A stretch of 64,000 bases of DNA from Cardiocondyla obscurior (lineage: Eukaryota; Arthropoda; Insecta; Hymenoptera; Formicidae), in the NCBI RefSeq assembly GCF_019399895.1, contig NC_091884.1, positions 932,501-996,500 on the forward strand, in the 5' to 3' direction. Under the pieces are notes generated by a model. It saw nothing but the letters and a program-made list of their open reading frames with translations. It had not been told where the DNA came from and searched no databases. Positions 23,301-35,555 of the stretch are shown in pieces. Within the stretch, counting starts at the first letter, position 1. Every line of letters begins with the position of its first letter. A program made the position numbers and the translations under genes.

Positions 23301-26300
23301 TTGCCGCCGTCGCCGCAGCAAACGCTATTACTGCTTTTTTTAATGTATGCACACCGCTCCCCCACCTTCCCCCAAACGTCTTGGCCGGCCGCAGGAACTT
23401 TCTGCATTATAAAAGAACACATATAATTAATTCTGAAAGCTTCCTAACGCGCTTGATAGCCGATAGACAAATATGAAAGCGACGATGACGCGCAAGCCAC
23501 GGAGCAAGCGTACGTACGCCGCCCGTGCGCCAACTTTTGCGTGTCCTTCTCGAGCGCTACGCACTTAATGAGTAAAAAATATATTACGCAAACCGATTGT
23601 CTTATCGAATATTACAGATATTAATACATTACGAGCTTACAGCCGGTAGATGCGTCGCGATATTCGTTGATCAAGGGCTGCTACGTCCGCTACGTCGAGT
23701 TCCCGGTTGAAGAACGACAGCCATTTGCTTTCAATGCTACCAATCTGCATTTTTACCATTCGCGGCGCTCGCGCCATCTCCCGCAGCGCGTTCAGGAAAA
23801 ATACAGGTGGTAGTACCGAGCATAGTAATGACCGTGGTAGTCATCGTCGCTTGTTTCATCGAAGTTTATTCGAAGCGCGTCTAACCCGAAATCATAATAT
23901 TATAAATGAGCCCAAGTATGGCTGTGAATAATTCCAAGCTTATTATTGTTTGTACGCGAATCAATCGACGCTACGGCACCAGTGAGTGCTCATCGCTGTC
24001 TACAACAACAGGTGGTACATTCAAGGTTTGCATGCTAACCTAATTTATTACGGGCCCAGTTTCACCAACGCGAGTACATCAAATCTGATTGTCTTTCAGG
24101 GTTGCAACTGATGTTTTAATATGACGTTTTACAAACCAATAAATTTTTTTACGACGTTTTTACGTCCGGCAGTTGCAGTCCTGAAAGTTAACCGACCGAT
24201 TGAATTAACTTGCATTGGTGAAACCGGGCGTAGCTCTGATAATGTGTCCGGAGTATTACGTGAAAAAGTAACTTCCTGTTGAGCGATAATTGTTGCGAGA
24301 GGATGCACTTTCTTCCAGACAGACATGCGATACGCATTGCAATTGTAGCTGTGAATCAATACCGATACAATTCCGATCAGTGGACTCGTTTCTTGGATAA
24401 CACTTGTGGTAAGTAACCGAGTTGTTACTCGATTCTACATTCGTCTCTTTCGGCATAAAACTTTGCTACGGCTTCTGATAATTAATTGCGAACGCCTGGA
24501 ATGATAAGAACAGCAGAAGATCAATGGCAATTTTATAGATTTATTAAGTAACGCAACGTAATATTTGTTTCATCATTCTGGGTATTATTCGTAAGTAAAT
24601 TTTACAATTAAACATTTTATTGTGTAATAGAAATTCATGTTGACTAATCGCTGAATTTTTCTTTTGAATTTCCAGAGTTCTTTTCTGACGTGCACAATTT
24701 TCCTAGAACAGATCCTTATCTCTTCAGTTTCTATTTCCCTAACATAATTTTCTTTTCATAAAGAGTTAAAAATGAACGAGGAAACGAGATGTTAACTGGT
24801 AACAAAATTTATTATTACAAATTCTGTATTAATAAATCAGGATTTATTAATATTCGTAAGACTTTCACGTAATATATACAATTTTTATGATAAGATTGCT
24901 TATTAAAAATTGTCTACCATGTAATAGAAAATATTCTTTTTTAAACCTGTGCTTTTTTTTATTCCAGTCAGGCTACATAATTGCCAATCAAAATTGTGAC
25001 TTTAAATCGGACAGGTGCAATTGTTGTTAATGATTATTCGCGGTGCAAAATGACATCGGTGCTGCCGGATGACGACACGCGCGTAATCACTCGCGTGTAA
25101 TTACGCATGGAAACGATTTACGATTACTTATGCGACACCCGGACACGGTGTTTCCCCATTTTTGATGGTTACGAGGCAGCCGTGAGTATTGCGTAAAACT
25201 GCGTGTCTAGTTTGCCGATTGCGTGGCCGAACGTCACGGCCGATACAATATAAAATTCATAAGACACACGCGGAAACATAGGGCTCATATACATTGTTGA
25301 TGAATGAGCGGACTTGAAGCAAATGTGTACAAGGTAATTCACTCGTCACGTACTGCAATATTTTGGCATAATGTTTTTTAACGATTTTTTAATAAATTAT
25401 TTGTAACACGTTTTAATTCACAATTCATGGGAATGCGTTATTCAATTGAAATATTCGTGGAAATTTTATTTACAATATTACTGCATTAAACGTTTGTTCT
25501 TTATTTCTTTTATTTTATTAATTCATATTCTTACTTTAAAAGGTGACCACTGATGGGTCGATCATGGCAGGTAAAAGATGTACGGTACAATAGACGTAAC
25601 GGTATTCACAACCAAGGAGATTAGCCTCATAAAAAAGGCATATTTATTATGCGAAAGTCCATTAAGTAGCAGTTCTTTTAAATAATTATCGTAAGTAAAA
25701 AAAAAAGAAATTATTTTCCTACTTTAAGTTTTTAAGGTTTGATAAAAAGCACATTCTTGAAGGAATGCGAATTTATTATTACAAAGAAAAATATGCACGT
25801 CAAAGAAAGAATGAAGTCGCTTCTCTTTTTTCGTGAATTGAAAGGAAATCCATTATTCACTTACCTCGCGGTATTAAAGTTTCCTCAGAACTTTACTGTT
25901 GAACAGCAATTTTAATTAACTGAATGCATTTTCAGCTTTTATACAATTTCTTTTGTAACCGATTTTAACTTGATACATTTTCTCTAACAAAAAGAATTTA
26001 TAAAGGCACCATTAGCAAGCCGTCGATTCGTCACGCTTAGCATTATTGTTTCAAAGGACCTCTCTTTTTTCTCAATTACAAGTTGAGCCTGGCCTCGGAC
26101 ATAAAATATTTAGTTTCTTATTCGTTGCTCGTAGCAAGTATGCCTCAGCTCAGTTTCCTTGTAACTTCAGTCTCGTCAAGTGCATCGCGAAGGTCTAAGT
26201 CAAGTGGAAGGTTCGTACGTCCGTTTACTGTCCGTAAAAAAAAATATTTATTAAAAACTGTCGTCCCGCGTCGCTCATGTAACAGTGTAACGACTTCGTG

Positions 26301-27883
26301 ATTCACTCTTTACGTCGCATTGACGGCCGATTCAAAATAAATGCATCGAAACTTAATTAATTATTCGCCGTGACGAAAATAACTCGATGTCGCTTACGTC
26401 ACACTTAAGTAATAATCGTCAACGTTCGTCGCCGTGGGCGGGTAATAAAAGGTTCACGCGCTCGGCATTCGGAATTAGCTACCAAAGATAATTGAAGGCA
26501 CGCGATTCAAACATGTTAGGCACACAACCCGTCGCCTGTTAAAGATCTTTTAGAGGCTGAGGCGAGGATCTTCCTGCGAAACGTTTTAAACGGTCAAGCA
26601 CCTGTAAAATATATAAATAATTCGTACGTCTGTCTATCTTTGAAAAAATGATATTCTCTAAAGGAATATTAATGAGCGTTTACGTCAAGTCGGTGAATAA
26701 TAGTTAGCGGTCTTAAGTCTATTAAATCGAATTAGCTTTATATCATTTATTGACATTAGTAGGAAAATGAACGTTTAAGTGATTATAATTTATCAACGGT
26801 ATTTCCACTTTATTGTCACATAAATTTCCGGATTATTAATAGTGAATAGTGAAATCTCGTATTACGTTTAAATTCATCGATTAATCTTAACTTTGTTACA
26901 CAAATTTATTGAGAATAATGCAATATCTTTTCAACGTTTTTAATTATGTAAAAACTATCGCATATACTATGTTTCATAATGTAAGTAAACTTCATCATCA
27001 CCTTTTAATTTAACTCGTACAATAATGACTAGCAATCAACGCTGTTCGTGCCAGAAAAAAAAAGAAATTAACAAAAATGTTGACGTAATAGAAAATTAAA
27101 TAAAAATTGCATTACTTGTCACATTGTTACTTAAAAACGAAGTAGACATTTTCAACCTCATTTTACAACACTGACTACAAAAAAAAAATCTCTGCAATAA
27201 ATAATAAAATCCATAAAATGTTGGGCATATAATACGTCAAATGTTTGTTACATTCTAGGAAGAGAAAATCCGGATTCCGTAAAATTGCATAAGCGGGTAC
27301 GTCCCCGTAATTCCCGACAGAGCCTCCGCTTCCCTGGAGCCCGGTCGGTGATGCTTCGCACCAAGAGTTAAGTGGGAAATTTCGAGCAAATCGCGAATCA
27401 ATCTTTAAGCACACGCAGTTCACCTTAGGATCGGGCTCCCACCTACCGCCGACGAGATAGCGCACGTGCATACGTCGACACGACGAGGTAGACGCACGAG
27501 CGCCCGAGTACAAGTAGGAGCGCTAACAATCGAGCTGTGCGGCTTCTTTTTATCAGTCAAGCCGAACCGTGCGCGGCACACGGACACCTACGCGCTCCGA
27601 AAAATCTAACGTCGGGGCAAGAAGCTTCTTCCCCCAGGTGCGCTGTAACACTTAATAACGCTGGAAATCTTAACAGAGTGCTCGTACCTGTTGCGGACGG
27701 CTTCGTGCGAGTCTTGCGGAGGAACGCGCGTGGAACGTTGGGGGTGTGAGATACCCGTTCGCGACCCGACATCAAAGCCGTCGACCGGATTGCCGGTACC
27801 GTCGCCAACGTCAACGAACACTCCAGAAACGAGGGCTACATCGGCGAACTTCGACACGCTGGCGCAAATTCGATGTGAGCTTT
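20231..27883 (-). CDS. Candidate multi-exon gene with minisatellite-encoded repeats (5' incomplete)
   Basis: Four minus-strand exons can be joined in phase: 27883-27688, 22750-22619, 22526-22253 and 20359-20231 (stop TAA). Junction phases are 2, 2 and 0, and all introns have GT-AG ends. The result is 242 residues with the 5' end missing; the first exon needs one base from an upstream exon. The second exon reads WKSKEKANISPCEEKGPRPD and onward, the third is an 18-bp repeat giving Arg-Arg-x-Pro-Ala units and then Val-Gly-Leu-Leu-Leu-His units, and the fourth is a short tail. No domain was recognised. The fourth exon continues as untranslated sequence to 20053, where another donor joins an exon at 19937-19892, so the stop would lie before a later intron. 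That pattern also fits a long non-coding RNA or a 5' untranslated chain for a gene farther left. The exon structure is better supported than the protein. Confidence 0.35.
22253..22526 (-). other. Candidate exon 3, made almost wholly of an 18-bp minisatellite
   Basis: The acceptor (TTTTTTTGTTACAG) and a strong donor (GACCG then GTAAGTAC) bound 274 bases. The tandem repeat fills nearly the whole exon, and two of the three minus-strand frames are open. The frame that joins exon 2 starts with Met-Met-Ala-Val, then Arg-Arg-x-Pro-Ala-x units. After a 2-base insertion (plus-strand positions 22351-22352) it becomes Val-Gly-Leu-Leu-Leu-His units. It ends in phase 0. Confidence 0.42.
22259..22500. repeat. 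18-bp minisatellite, about 13 units
   Basis: The plus-strand unit is close to GACGTGAAGCAGGAGTCC, with changes at a few fixed positions (AAG, GAG, CTG or CAG; GAG or GAA). Because 18 is divisible by three, frames stay open across many units. A 2-base insertion at 22351-22352 shifts the frame once. The plus strand reads Asp-Val-x-Gln-Glu-Ser; the minus strand reads Ser-Asp-Ser-Cys-x-Thr, Arg-Arg-x-Pro-Ala-x or Val-Gly-x-Leu-x-His. Confidence 0.93.
22619..22750 (-). other. Candidate exon 2 of the minus-strand minisatellite gene
   Basis: The acceptor TTTTTGTTTAG and donor CTCAAA then GTAAGC bound 132 bases. Only one frame is open throughout (43 codons plus partial codons); the other two hit stops. 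That frame also agrees with both neighbours. The product is Lys-, Glu- and Gly-rich with two cysteines and resembles no family I know. Confidence 0.42.
23082..23342. mobile_element. Diverged inverted-repeat MITE, relative of the element at 35.8 kb
   Basis: The left end (ACTGAAAAGCAGATATAGCA) matches the left end of the 35787 element, and shared blocks continue inward: GCGGTTAGCG, TGCGTCGA, GGGAGAG and a CCACCAC stretch. The right side read in reverse (AGCAGTAATAGCGTTTGCTG, then CGGCGACGGCGG) matches the same arm, so the copy is an imperfect inverted repeat. Ends are approximate, no clear target duplication survives, and there is no transposase. A donor-like site near 23247 falls inside it. 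Confidence 0.6.
24051..24230. mobile_element. TA-flanked MITE, Tc1/mariner type
   Basis: The left terminus CGGGCCCAGTTTCACCAACG and the reverse complement of the right terminus, CGCCCGGTTTCACCAATGC, pair over about 60 bases including CTTTCAGG and TTGCAACTG blocks toward the centre. TA lies immediately outside both ends, as expected for Tc1/mariner-type insertion. At about 180 bp it has no coding capacity and would depend on a transposase elsewhere. The ends are clear; the superfamily is inferred from TA and the terminus. Confidence 0.75.
24233..27687. other. AT-rich intronic or intergenic stretch
   Basis: Lies between exons 1 and 2 of the candidate minus-strand gene. No supported coding exon. 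A short minus-strand splice-bounded interval near 25.87-25.90 kb would introduce a stop if joined and was not adopted. Homopolymers are frequent. Confidence 0.45.
27688..27883 (-). other. Candidate exon 1 (of those seen) of the minus-strand minisatellite gene
   Basis: The acceptor (TTTTTACTTACGTAG) and donor (CAACAG then GTACGAG) bound 196 bases. The open frame covers 64 whole codons, with Val, Gly and Asp in the middle and Arg, His and Ser toward the end. It begins in phase 1 and ends in phase 2, which fits the exon at 22750. The donor has C in place of A at intron position +4, so it is weaker than the others. Confidence 0.33.
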
Positions 27884-30531
27884 CTACGTAAGTAAAAAGC
27901 CGCATTATCACCTTTTATCAGCGACGGTGCAATCCTAAGAGCTTTGTTGTTGGATTATCACAAAGTCCCGACGACAGTCAGACAGATGGACGGCTGATAA
28001 AAGTAGTGAAAACGAGTAATATTTCCATTAGATTTGAAAAGTGCATGTTAATGTGGGTCTCCACGAAAGTGCACGCGAATCTTTATCTGCGCTGAACAGT
28101 TAATTATTTAATTACTCGGCACATAAAAAGTGACAGTCTTTTATATATCTAGAAAAAAATATAAAACGAGTGAAACTGCGTAACTATGGTTATACAATTA
28201 TAGCACACAATTTGTGGCGCTTTAAAGTTTTTTTTTTTTCTTTTAACTTTAAGCTGCAAATAGATACAAAACTAAATAGCCAGTCGATAAGAAAACAATT
28301 TTTAAAAACTAGTAAAGATACAGTTTAATTTATTTAATTTTTTTTAAGTATGCGCGCAGCCGTACCTTCTTTTTTTCACGACAAAACAAAGAAACATCTT
28401 AAACTCTTAATGACGAATAATCTATGCAAAGAATACACGTAGAAAACGATTATCTCTCACGAAACCGCAATTTTCAGTGCGCAAGTTATCTTGAACAAAG
28501 TCTAAAGTAGAAGGATGTTATTTATCTGTTGACTCTCTTGTGAAAGAATTATATCGGATAAAATTAAAATATAGTGTCACAACGTAAAATGTTTCATTGT
28601 TAATTACAACAATAATTTATAAAGTAATTTTCCCGGTCGTTTAATTGAAATGTATAATTGATAACAAAATTGATACGCTTCCTCGCAATTAAACTAGCGT
28701 TACATTTAATTATATAATAATTGCATAAAAGAATAATCATAATTATCACGCTTATCTTTGTTACATATAAAGTTATATTTATAAGAATACGCCTAGCGCA
28801 CATCGAAACAAATTATATTAAAAGTAGCGATCCATCAAACTCAGTCAATGATCATCGATTACTTATTTCGTCGAATTGAAGGCGGTAATTAACGTTGCGA
28901 GCGATCTATCAAAATTAAGCGAGCCCACTGAAATTTCGAGGAATAGAAAAAAAGTTAATTACCGTACTTTCCCCGTTACTTATTACTTCCGCTATTTAAT
29001 AAGTTTTTATTTATCGCCGTTTTAACCCGTCAGTTAACAATCGGTCTCGAACTCATTACACCGCGTCCACGCAATTAACTCGGTTCGAACCGAGCCTTCT
29101 ATCTGTTTTTGCTGAATCTTCCGTAGGCCGGGCGTAGTATAAGGCGCACGCGTCCCTTTTTTCGCACACGCACGCGTAATTTAGTTCCCGCGACACGTGC
29201 GATCAAATTAAATCGCGTCGCGAGAGAGATTCGGTTGCCTCTATCACCCCAAAGGTACGATCGGATTAAGTCGCGTCGCTCCCGCTGATTCTGCATATTG
29301 CGTTACGAAGTGCCTGAACCGTCGAGACTCCACCACGCTCGCTGATAGGAACCACGGCTTGATTAACGATACCGCTATCAATTACCAAAGACAAAATATC
29401 ACTGCTTTTACTATTAATAAGTAAGATCGAGATCCCAAAGGAAAAACTACTTTTGTTTTATCACGCGACAAACTATTTTCTGATGAACATTGATACCTTT
29501 AGATTTTTCCTCGTATTATTTATTTAAAAAAAAAAAGCACTCGCGAGAAACGAAACAAATAAAGATAGAAAAAATTTAATCTGTAAAGTGCACGCAAAAG
29601 TTTTTCGACATTTTTTTTTTACGCAGAAAAGCGGATATTACCGAAATTAACAAATATATTGTAGGTGCGTTTTAAATTGTATAATAATCGCGCGATTGTA
29701 TTTGCCGCTTAATAATTAAGAACTGATAAAGTTCGAGGAAGTCGGACCGTCGCTCTAGAAATACAAAGTATTATATATGATTAAAAAAAAATAATTTAAT
29801 TATTCGCCATTTAATCACGATGATAAAGAGTATCAATATTTATTCCGCTTTGTAGAGCGTACCAGTCGCTACGTTTGCTTCTTTATGCAATTTTTAATTT
29901 AAAGACGTTTAATAGCTCCTTCCTCGTAGCTTTAATAGGTGGAAACGAGTGCCAGCGATAATGCTCTGTTTTATGAACGACTCGTAATTCATATTGTGCA
30001 AGCACAAGTTAAACTGCATGTTAATCACGGTTAGCGTATCGATCGCTTCTGTATGACGGTTCTCGTTGATAATCAATTACAGCGTCGATTAAGTAAACCT
30101 AATAAAATGAATTACACTATCGATTTTGTCTGCCACCGCAAGTGTCTCGCGGCGTAAATGCGCGACGAGTTTTTAAAGTTCCATTATCGATTAAGCGGCC
30201 ATAAAAGTTTCGCGACATTTAAATTACACTTTATGAAAACGGTGGGCTTGCATAATCACGATTCTCGAATTCCTGACCTCTCCTATCTTCTGGTTAAACA
30301 TTTTTATATTCTCCGTTATTAATCTGTAAGTACGTCTTTCTTTTTTTTTTTTTCTTTTGTTTCTTGATAAACACGATGGTCTTGACAAGTAGACGTGCAA
30401 TTGCGGTGGCTTCGTGTAGTCACGATAAACCGCAAATACGATAACAGTGTTAAAATCGCTAATACGTGAGTTTCCGATAACGCGTGCAAATCCGTTTGAT
30501 TACCTGAGAAACTATTTTTTTTTTTTTTTAG
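27884..30531. other. Non-coding stretch before the magnesium transporter
   Basis: No supported exon. If the minus-strand candidate is real, this about 2.6-kb stretch separates it from the divergently transcribed transporter and should hold both promoters. A palindrome around CGGTTCGAACCG at about 29.08 kb is the only small structure noted; it lacks the arms of a tRNA. Confidence 0.45.
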
Positions 30532-30687
30532 ATATCCCGGACAATTTGTAACGCGCGATTGCGCATTTTTTAGTTTTTGTAGGTCGAAGATCGCGCAAAC
30601 AGGCCGATCAGACGTGAGATTGTCGCAGGTTGATCCTAAGGTTCACCGCACGTGCTATTGTAATACCGTGAGCCAGCAGCGAATTCG
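30532..30687 (+). other. Probable 5' untranslated exon of the SLC41 transporter gene
   Basis: It follows a long T tract ending in TAG and ends at a donor (AATTCG then GTATGT). The coding exon begins right after an acceptor (TGCCTTTCAG) with only two bases before the ATG. Joining the two places an in-frame TGA (30669) just upstream, with no intervening ATG, which supports the start at 30872. The left boundary is uncertain; it could be a transcription start region instead. Confidence 0.4.
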
Positions 30688-30871
30688 GTATGTACAAATT
30701 CTGAACTTTATTATAATTGTGCAAAAGAAAATTAGTCAGCCTTCGCAAATATTACAGAGACGTCTTAGCGAAACTTTCATACTTTCAGCTATTTTATTTC
30801 AATTTTTCTATTATAAAAATAATTTTTAGTAAGTTCAGAACGATTACTAAATTAACTGTTGCCTTTCAGAT

Positions 30872-33800
30872 ATGGTCGCTTTTCCGGATTCGACGGCTGA
30901 GCCGACTTTGGCGAACGGTACTGATCTCACGTCGAAAAACAGCGATGCGCATCCGGTTAACGATAGTAACAGAATCAGGGATGAGGCTTTTACTACGCCC
31001 CGTGTGACAATGCCGAATACGAAAGACACCTATACGCTGAAATTCGACGACGACAAGATCAATGACCAAAAGCTGAACGTGGACATTAATCTAGAGCCTG
31101 TTTTCGTGAAGAAAGTCGCCGGTAAGAAAGGTCAAGATTAAGACCCGAACGCGGCCGTACACCGAATCTCGCACGTGCGAGATAATTAAATACTTAAAAG
31201 TTTTACGCGCCGTTAACGAGGAACGATAAAGGTCGCTGAAAAATTGATAACGAGAGCGCCCGGCTCAGATATTTCACGGCGTACAAATACATTGTCCTTA
31301 CGCCAATGTATCGATCGGTTTCGATTGCTATCGTAATTAATTAACGAAGATAAAGACCGTATCCGCATAACCCGTAGCTGTGGCATTGAAGTTTGAATTT
31401 ATTTGAATACAATTATAACGCAGTTACAATTTTATACAAGGCGTACCCTCGCAGTTTTTTTTTTATCTCGCTCAAAATGCGTTTAACAACGGTAAACCGA
31501 AGGATAATATTTTCAATGGCAGAACAGATCGCTGAAATGACACGACACAATCGAACGCTGTTCAAAGACAATTCCGTGCACGTGAAAATCTGGAAAATTT
31601 CTTATCGTATTTCGCACGATATCTTTCCCGCTGTAATTTTTACCTGCTATTGTTGCCGAGTGGCGTGTCAATTGTTTAGTTAAAAAATTAGTCACCAAAT
31701 ATAATTGTAGCCTTCAACTGAAAATAATAGTTGCGCATTCATGCAAATTAAATGATATCGTGCTAGCGTGAAAATTACACGAATCACGCATTTGACGAAC
31801 TTTTATCGTTATTAAAGTGAGCGCATATACCGTGCAAATGTACATATTTTTTTTTCTTTAGTATAACATTTTCACGCTGTAATTTTATTATTTGATGCAA
31901 CGGAATTTTTCCGGCGCCAATTAAAGCCTGGTAAATTCCGAGCGACATAATCGTCGGGGGACAACACCGTCGTTCGTGTCGCTTCGCATCGCGAAACTCG
32001 CGTTAATTTCGCGCTCGCAGGAAACTAATAAAGTAGTCGTTGTCGCTGTCGCGGTGTGACAAATCGCTCGCGGATATGGTGGGGAAAGATCACACAACGC
32101 AATAACGATTACAACGATTACGTCGCGATATAATTTGATGATTTATTTTTTTTTTTTTTACTCGTTATCCGTCCCACGGAATTCAGAGTACCATAAACTC
32201 GCGCCAGTTTATAACGCTGACGCGCGGAAGAGACTTTTAGACCGCTTGGTAACGTTCGCGTAACACGAGTTTGTTCACGAAAGAATGACAGTGCAAGGAA
32301 ATGCTGACAACCATCGGGAGACCGATCGTCAGTGAGCCTACCTTAAATCTCGCATTAAATTAATTAAGCGTATTATAGTTGCGCGAGTTAATTACAGTCT
32401 GAAAGTGTTGCCTCATGACGTCTTACAAATCGTTATTTTTCGCGTCTTAATTAAAGAAAAAAAAAAAAGAAAAGATAAAGAAACTTTGTAGCCAGTAATT
32501 ATAGTGCTCGAATAAATTCAACAAATTACTTGATCGCTTTTCTCAATTGTAGCACGATAATAATTAGGATACTCATTGCGAACTCCGCTTGAATATTCCC
32601 GACTGTCTACTGAGTGGGATTTTACTTAACATGTACCGATCATGCGTCGACAGCCGGCTTGAAGACATCCGGCGGTGATAAAACGGACAAGAAAGACGCG
32701 CCCGGCGGAGGACATGGAAACGGATCTCTCTCCAGCGGCAGCTCCATAGTCACGATTTCGTCGGACGCCGCAGACCCCGACGCGGAACGTTATAAGGATC
32801 CGAACGGTCACGACAAAAAGAACATCAGAAACGAAAAATGGTTTCACACGATCTTTCAAGTATCGATACCCTTTTTCATCGCTGGTATGGGTACCATTGG
32901 TGCCGGTCGTGTCCTCACCATCGCAAAGGTAAAGGCTCCTCGAAACAGATTCTTGAACATTACAACTCATCGTCTTTGTTTCTTTACGTAATAATTTAAT
33001 AAAGATATTTGTTTCAAGATAATCAATCTTTTATAAAAATTTAAAAAAAAAAAGAGAACGGTGTCGAAATTAACGCTTCTTCCAATATTTAATCTTCCAA
33101 CTTATCGATACATTTTATCGGCTACGCGATGTGGAATATGGTCTTAGCACCGATTGCATAAACACTTCGAGTACTGCATTTTTGACACCGATTTCATATA
33201 GGCTTCAGAAAGATTACAGACAATCGTTGCGTTTTGTTGAAGAACCTGTTCTCAATCATCGAGGGCAAAGTACTCAAGTGTTATCGTAGGTTTATATAGG
33301 TAACGCCTTGAAATATTTTTTTTTTTTCTTAATCAAACAAATGCAATAATTATTTAATTACTTAATTAATCGAGCCCTATCTGTGCCATTTTATTATATA
33401 TATTACGATTCGCGCATACTAATGCCACCTAGCATTTTTCAATCTATACTCATCGTGCGAATAAATTTACATTATATGTTTTAACGTCGGTATGTTTAAT
33501 TTCAGGACATGCCTGCCTTCGTAAATGTCCCTCAACTACTAATTCTGACTACGGCTTTGCAAGGTCTAAAGGGTAATCTCGATATGTGCTTGGCGTCGCG
33601 GCTATGCACCCAGGCAAACTTAGGCAACATGAAAAGCCGGCGGGAGATCGTCAAGATGATCGTCGGGAACATCGCCTTGGTACAGATTCAGGCAATAGTC
33701 GCAGCGGTCTGTCTGTCGTTGTTCGGCATGATAGTGGGCATGTTCAACGGGAACGATTTCGAATGGAATCACGCGTTACTGCTGGCGGTCTCGTGCATGT

Positions 33801-35555
33801 GCACGGCGACCAGTTCCTGCTTTATCTTAGGTAAGCTATCCTCTCACCGCGGCCTGCTCATTAAACACCGGCACGACGCGCTAATAGCCTTTTACAGACT
33901 AATCTCTCGCGAATCGACACTCCCTTGAGGTAACCATTCGTCATTTACCGACAATTAACATTGGCAACGACTGTTATCGCAGCTCGCGATTCCATGCATT
34001 ATATTAACAGATATTATCTTCTTTATTCACGATACCGGATCATAAATGATAATTATATGCCCGACCGGAGTAGACGGTGCTTTTTTTGCACGCGTTATTC
34101 GCCATATAGCACTGTCTGAGCTTCTTTTTTTAGCACCGTGAATATTTTTTTTTGTTATCGTCTCAGGAACTTTTCCGTTCGAGTGCGATAAAAATAATGT
34201 ATGCATTAGTGCATTATCGTATTTTAAAAATTCTTGATTTATACTACTCATTGTCAATATTTTACAATATTTTCTTGCTCGGGATATTCTAATAAACTTT
34301 AAAATAACTGTCAGATAAACTAATCCTATTCTCTCTTTTTTTTTTTAGTATTGTTATAAATGTATTAAAACAAAATGTACTTTATTAGTGTTTTAAATTA
34401 TTAAAACTGTTTTTCTTTTCTTATAGATTTTCTCATGATCGCCGTGATTATGTTATCCTATCGATACAAAATGAATCCGGATAATCTGGCAACTCCATTG
34501 GCAGCATCTATCGGCGACGTCGTGTCTATTAGTATTCTATCTACCATCGCGTCAGAATTTTATACTAGAATAGAAGAAGTATGGGTGTTATATCTTGTCT
34601 TCGCAGTGTTTATAGTGCTTATGCCAATTTGGATTGTAATCGTGCTGAAGAACAAGTATACCAGAAATGTATTAAAATCCGGCTGGGTCCCTATTCTGTC
34701 TGCCCTTTTAATTAGTGGGTTAGTAAAAATCATATTTTACCTTCTATCTTTTTTTGAAATTTTATCTTAATTGTTTGTTCTGAAATATTTAAGTTAATCT
34801 TTTTCTTATCTTTGAATTATTAATAAACTATTATATTTTTTAGTGGAGGCGGATTAGTTCTCGAGAAAATGATCAACGAGTTTCCAGGATCCGAAGCCTT
34901 TCAACCAGTCATTAACGGAATCGGCGGTAATTTAGTATCAGTTCAAGCGTCTCGAATGTCAACTATGTTGCATCAATCTTCTATCATGGGAATCCTACCA
35001 CCGCATGACAAAATTTGGGTATTTCCGTGGACCGCGCTTTTCGTAGGGTGTAAGTATATTTTCTTGGACATGTATTTCTTAAATAGGAAGTATATCTAAC
35101 ATAATTTATATTCAAATTTCTTCACTATCAGCACCCTATGCCAAGACTGCTAGGCTACTTGTTACTATGGCGATCCCTGGTCAACTAATCTTCGTCTTCA
35201 TCGCCGACGCATTAAATCCGGGCGATTGCCAGTTACACGCCTACTTCGTAATCTCTTACATAGTCGTTTCTGTAGTACAAGTAAGTAATGCAATTGTTGA
35301 ACTACTTCGATTTTTAATTTTAACGGAATTGCAGCGGTAACGAGAAATTTTCTTTCTTTTTTTTTCTTTTTTCAGGTAATGATTCTATTGTATGTTGCGC
35401 ATATAATTATTCACGCGATGTGGAGGTACAAAATCGATCCTGACAACTCGGCGATCCCCTACTTGACGGCATTAGGTGATTTAAGCGGATCGCTACTTTT
35501 GGCATTAGCTTTTGTCTTTGTATATAACATTAACAAACCGTACTGCGTCGAATAA
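30872..35555 (+). CDS. SLC41/MgtE-type magnesium transporter
   Basis: Multi-pass membrane transporter of the SLC41 family, which moves Mg2+ across eukaryotic membranes and descends from bacterial MgtE. Seven coding exons, 30872-31121, 32654-32928, 33506-33830, 34427-34718, 34844-35049, 35132-35280 and 35376-35555, have GT-AG introns and phases that fit exactly, giving 558 residues. Human SLC41A1 is about 510; the extra length is a divergent polar N-terminus of roughly 145 residues. The first membrane segment begins near 150 (IPFFIAGMGTIGAGRVL). Two MgtE half-repeats are seen: the first has GLKGNLDMCLASRL at about 195 and NPDNLATPLAASIGD in exon 4; the second has NGIGGNLVSVQASRMST in exon 5 and DPDNSAIPYLTALGDLSG in exon 7. 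These asparagine, glycine and acidic residues line the ion path in MgtE-type proteins. A Cys replaces the usual Ser in the first repeat (SRLCT). The start ATG is first in the spliced frame after an in-frame stop. Confidence 0.95.

Noticed and set aside
23137..23352. Minus-strand open frame ending at a good donor near 23247
   Set aside because: It lacks an ATG and falls wholly inside the inverted-repeat MITE, so the open frame is probably an accident of GC-rich repeat sequence.
25866..25896. 31-base minus-strand interval bounded by acceptor- and donor-like sites
   Set aside because: Inserted between exons 1 and 2 of the candidate gene it gives an immediate stop, and it is too short to trust.
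27175..27513. Minus-strand 112-residue open frame with Cys and Trp
   Set aside because: It looks protein-like in the middle, but there is no ATG, no convincing acceptor, and its donor-like GTAGGT is weak. It was not added to the candidate gene nearby.
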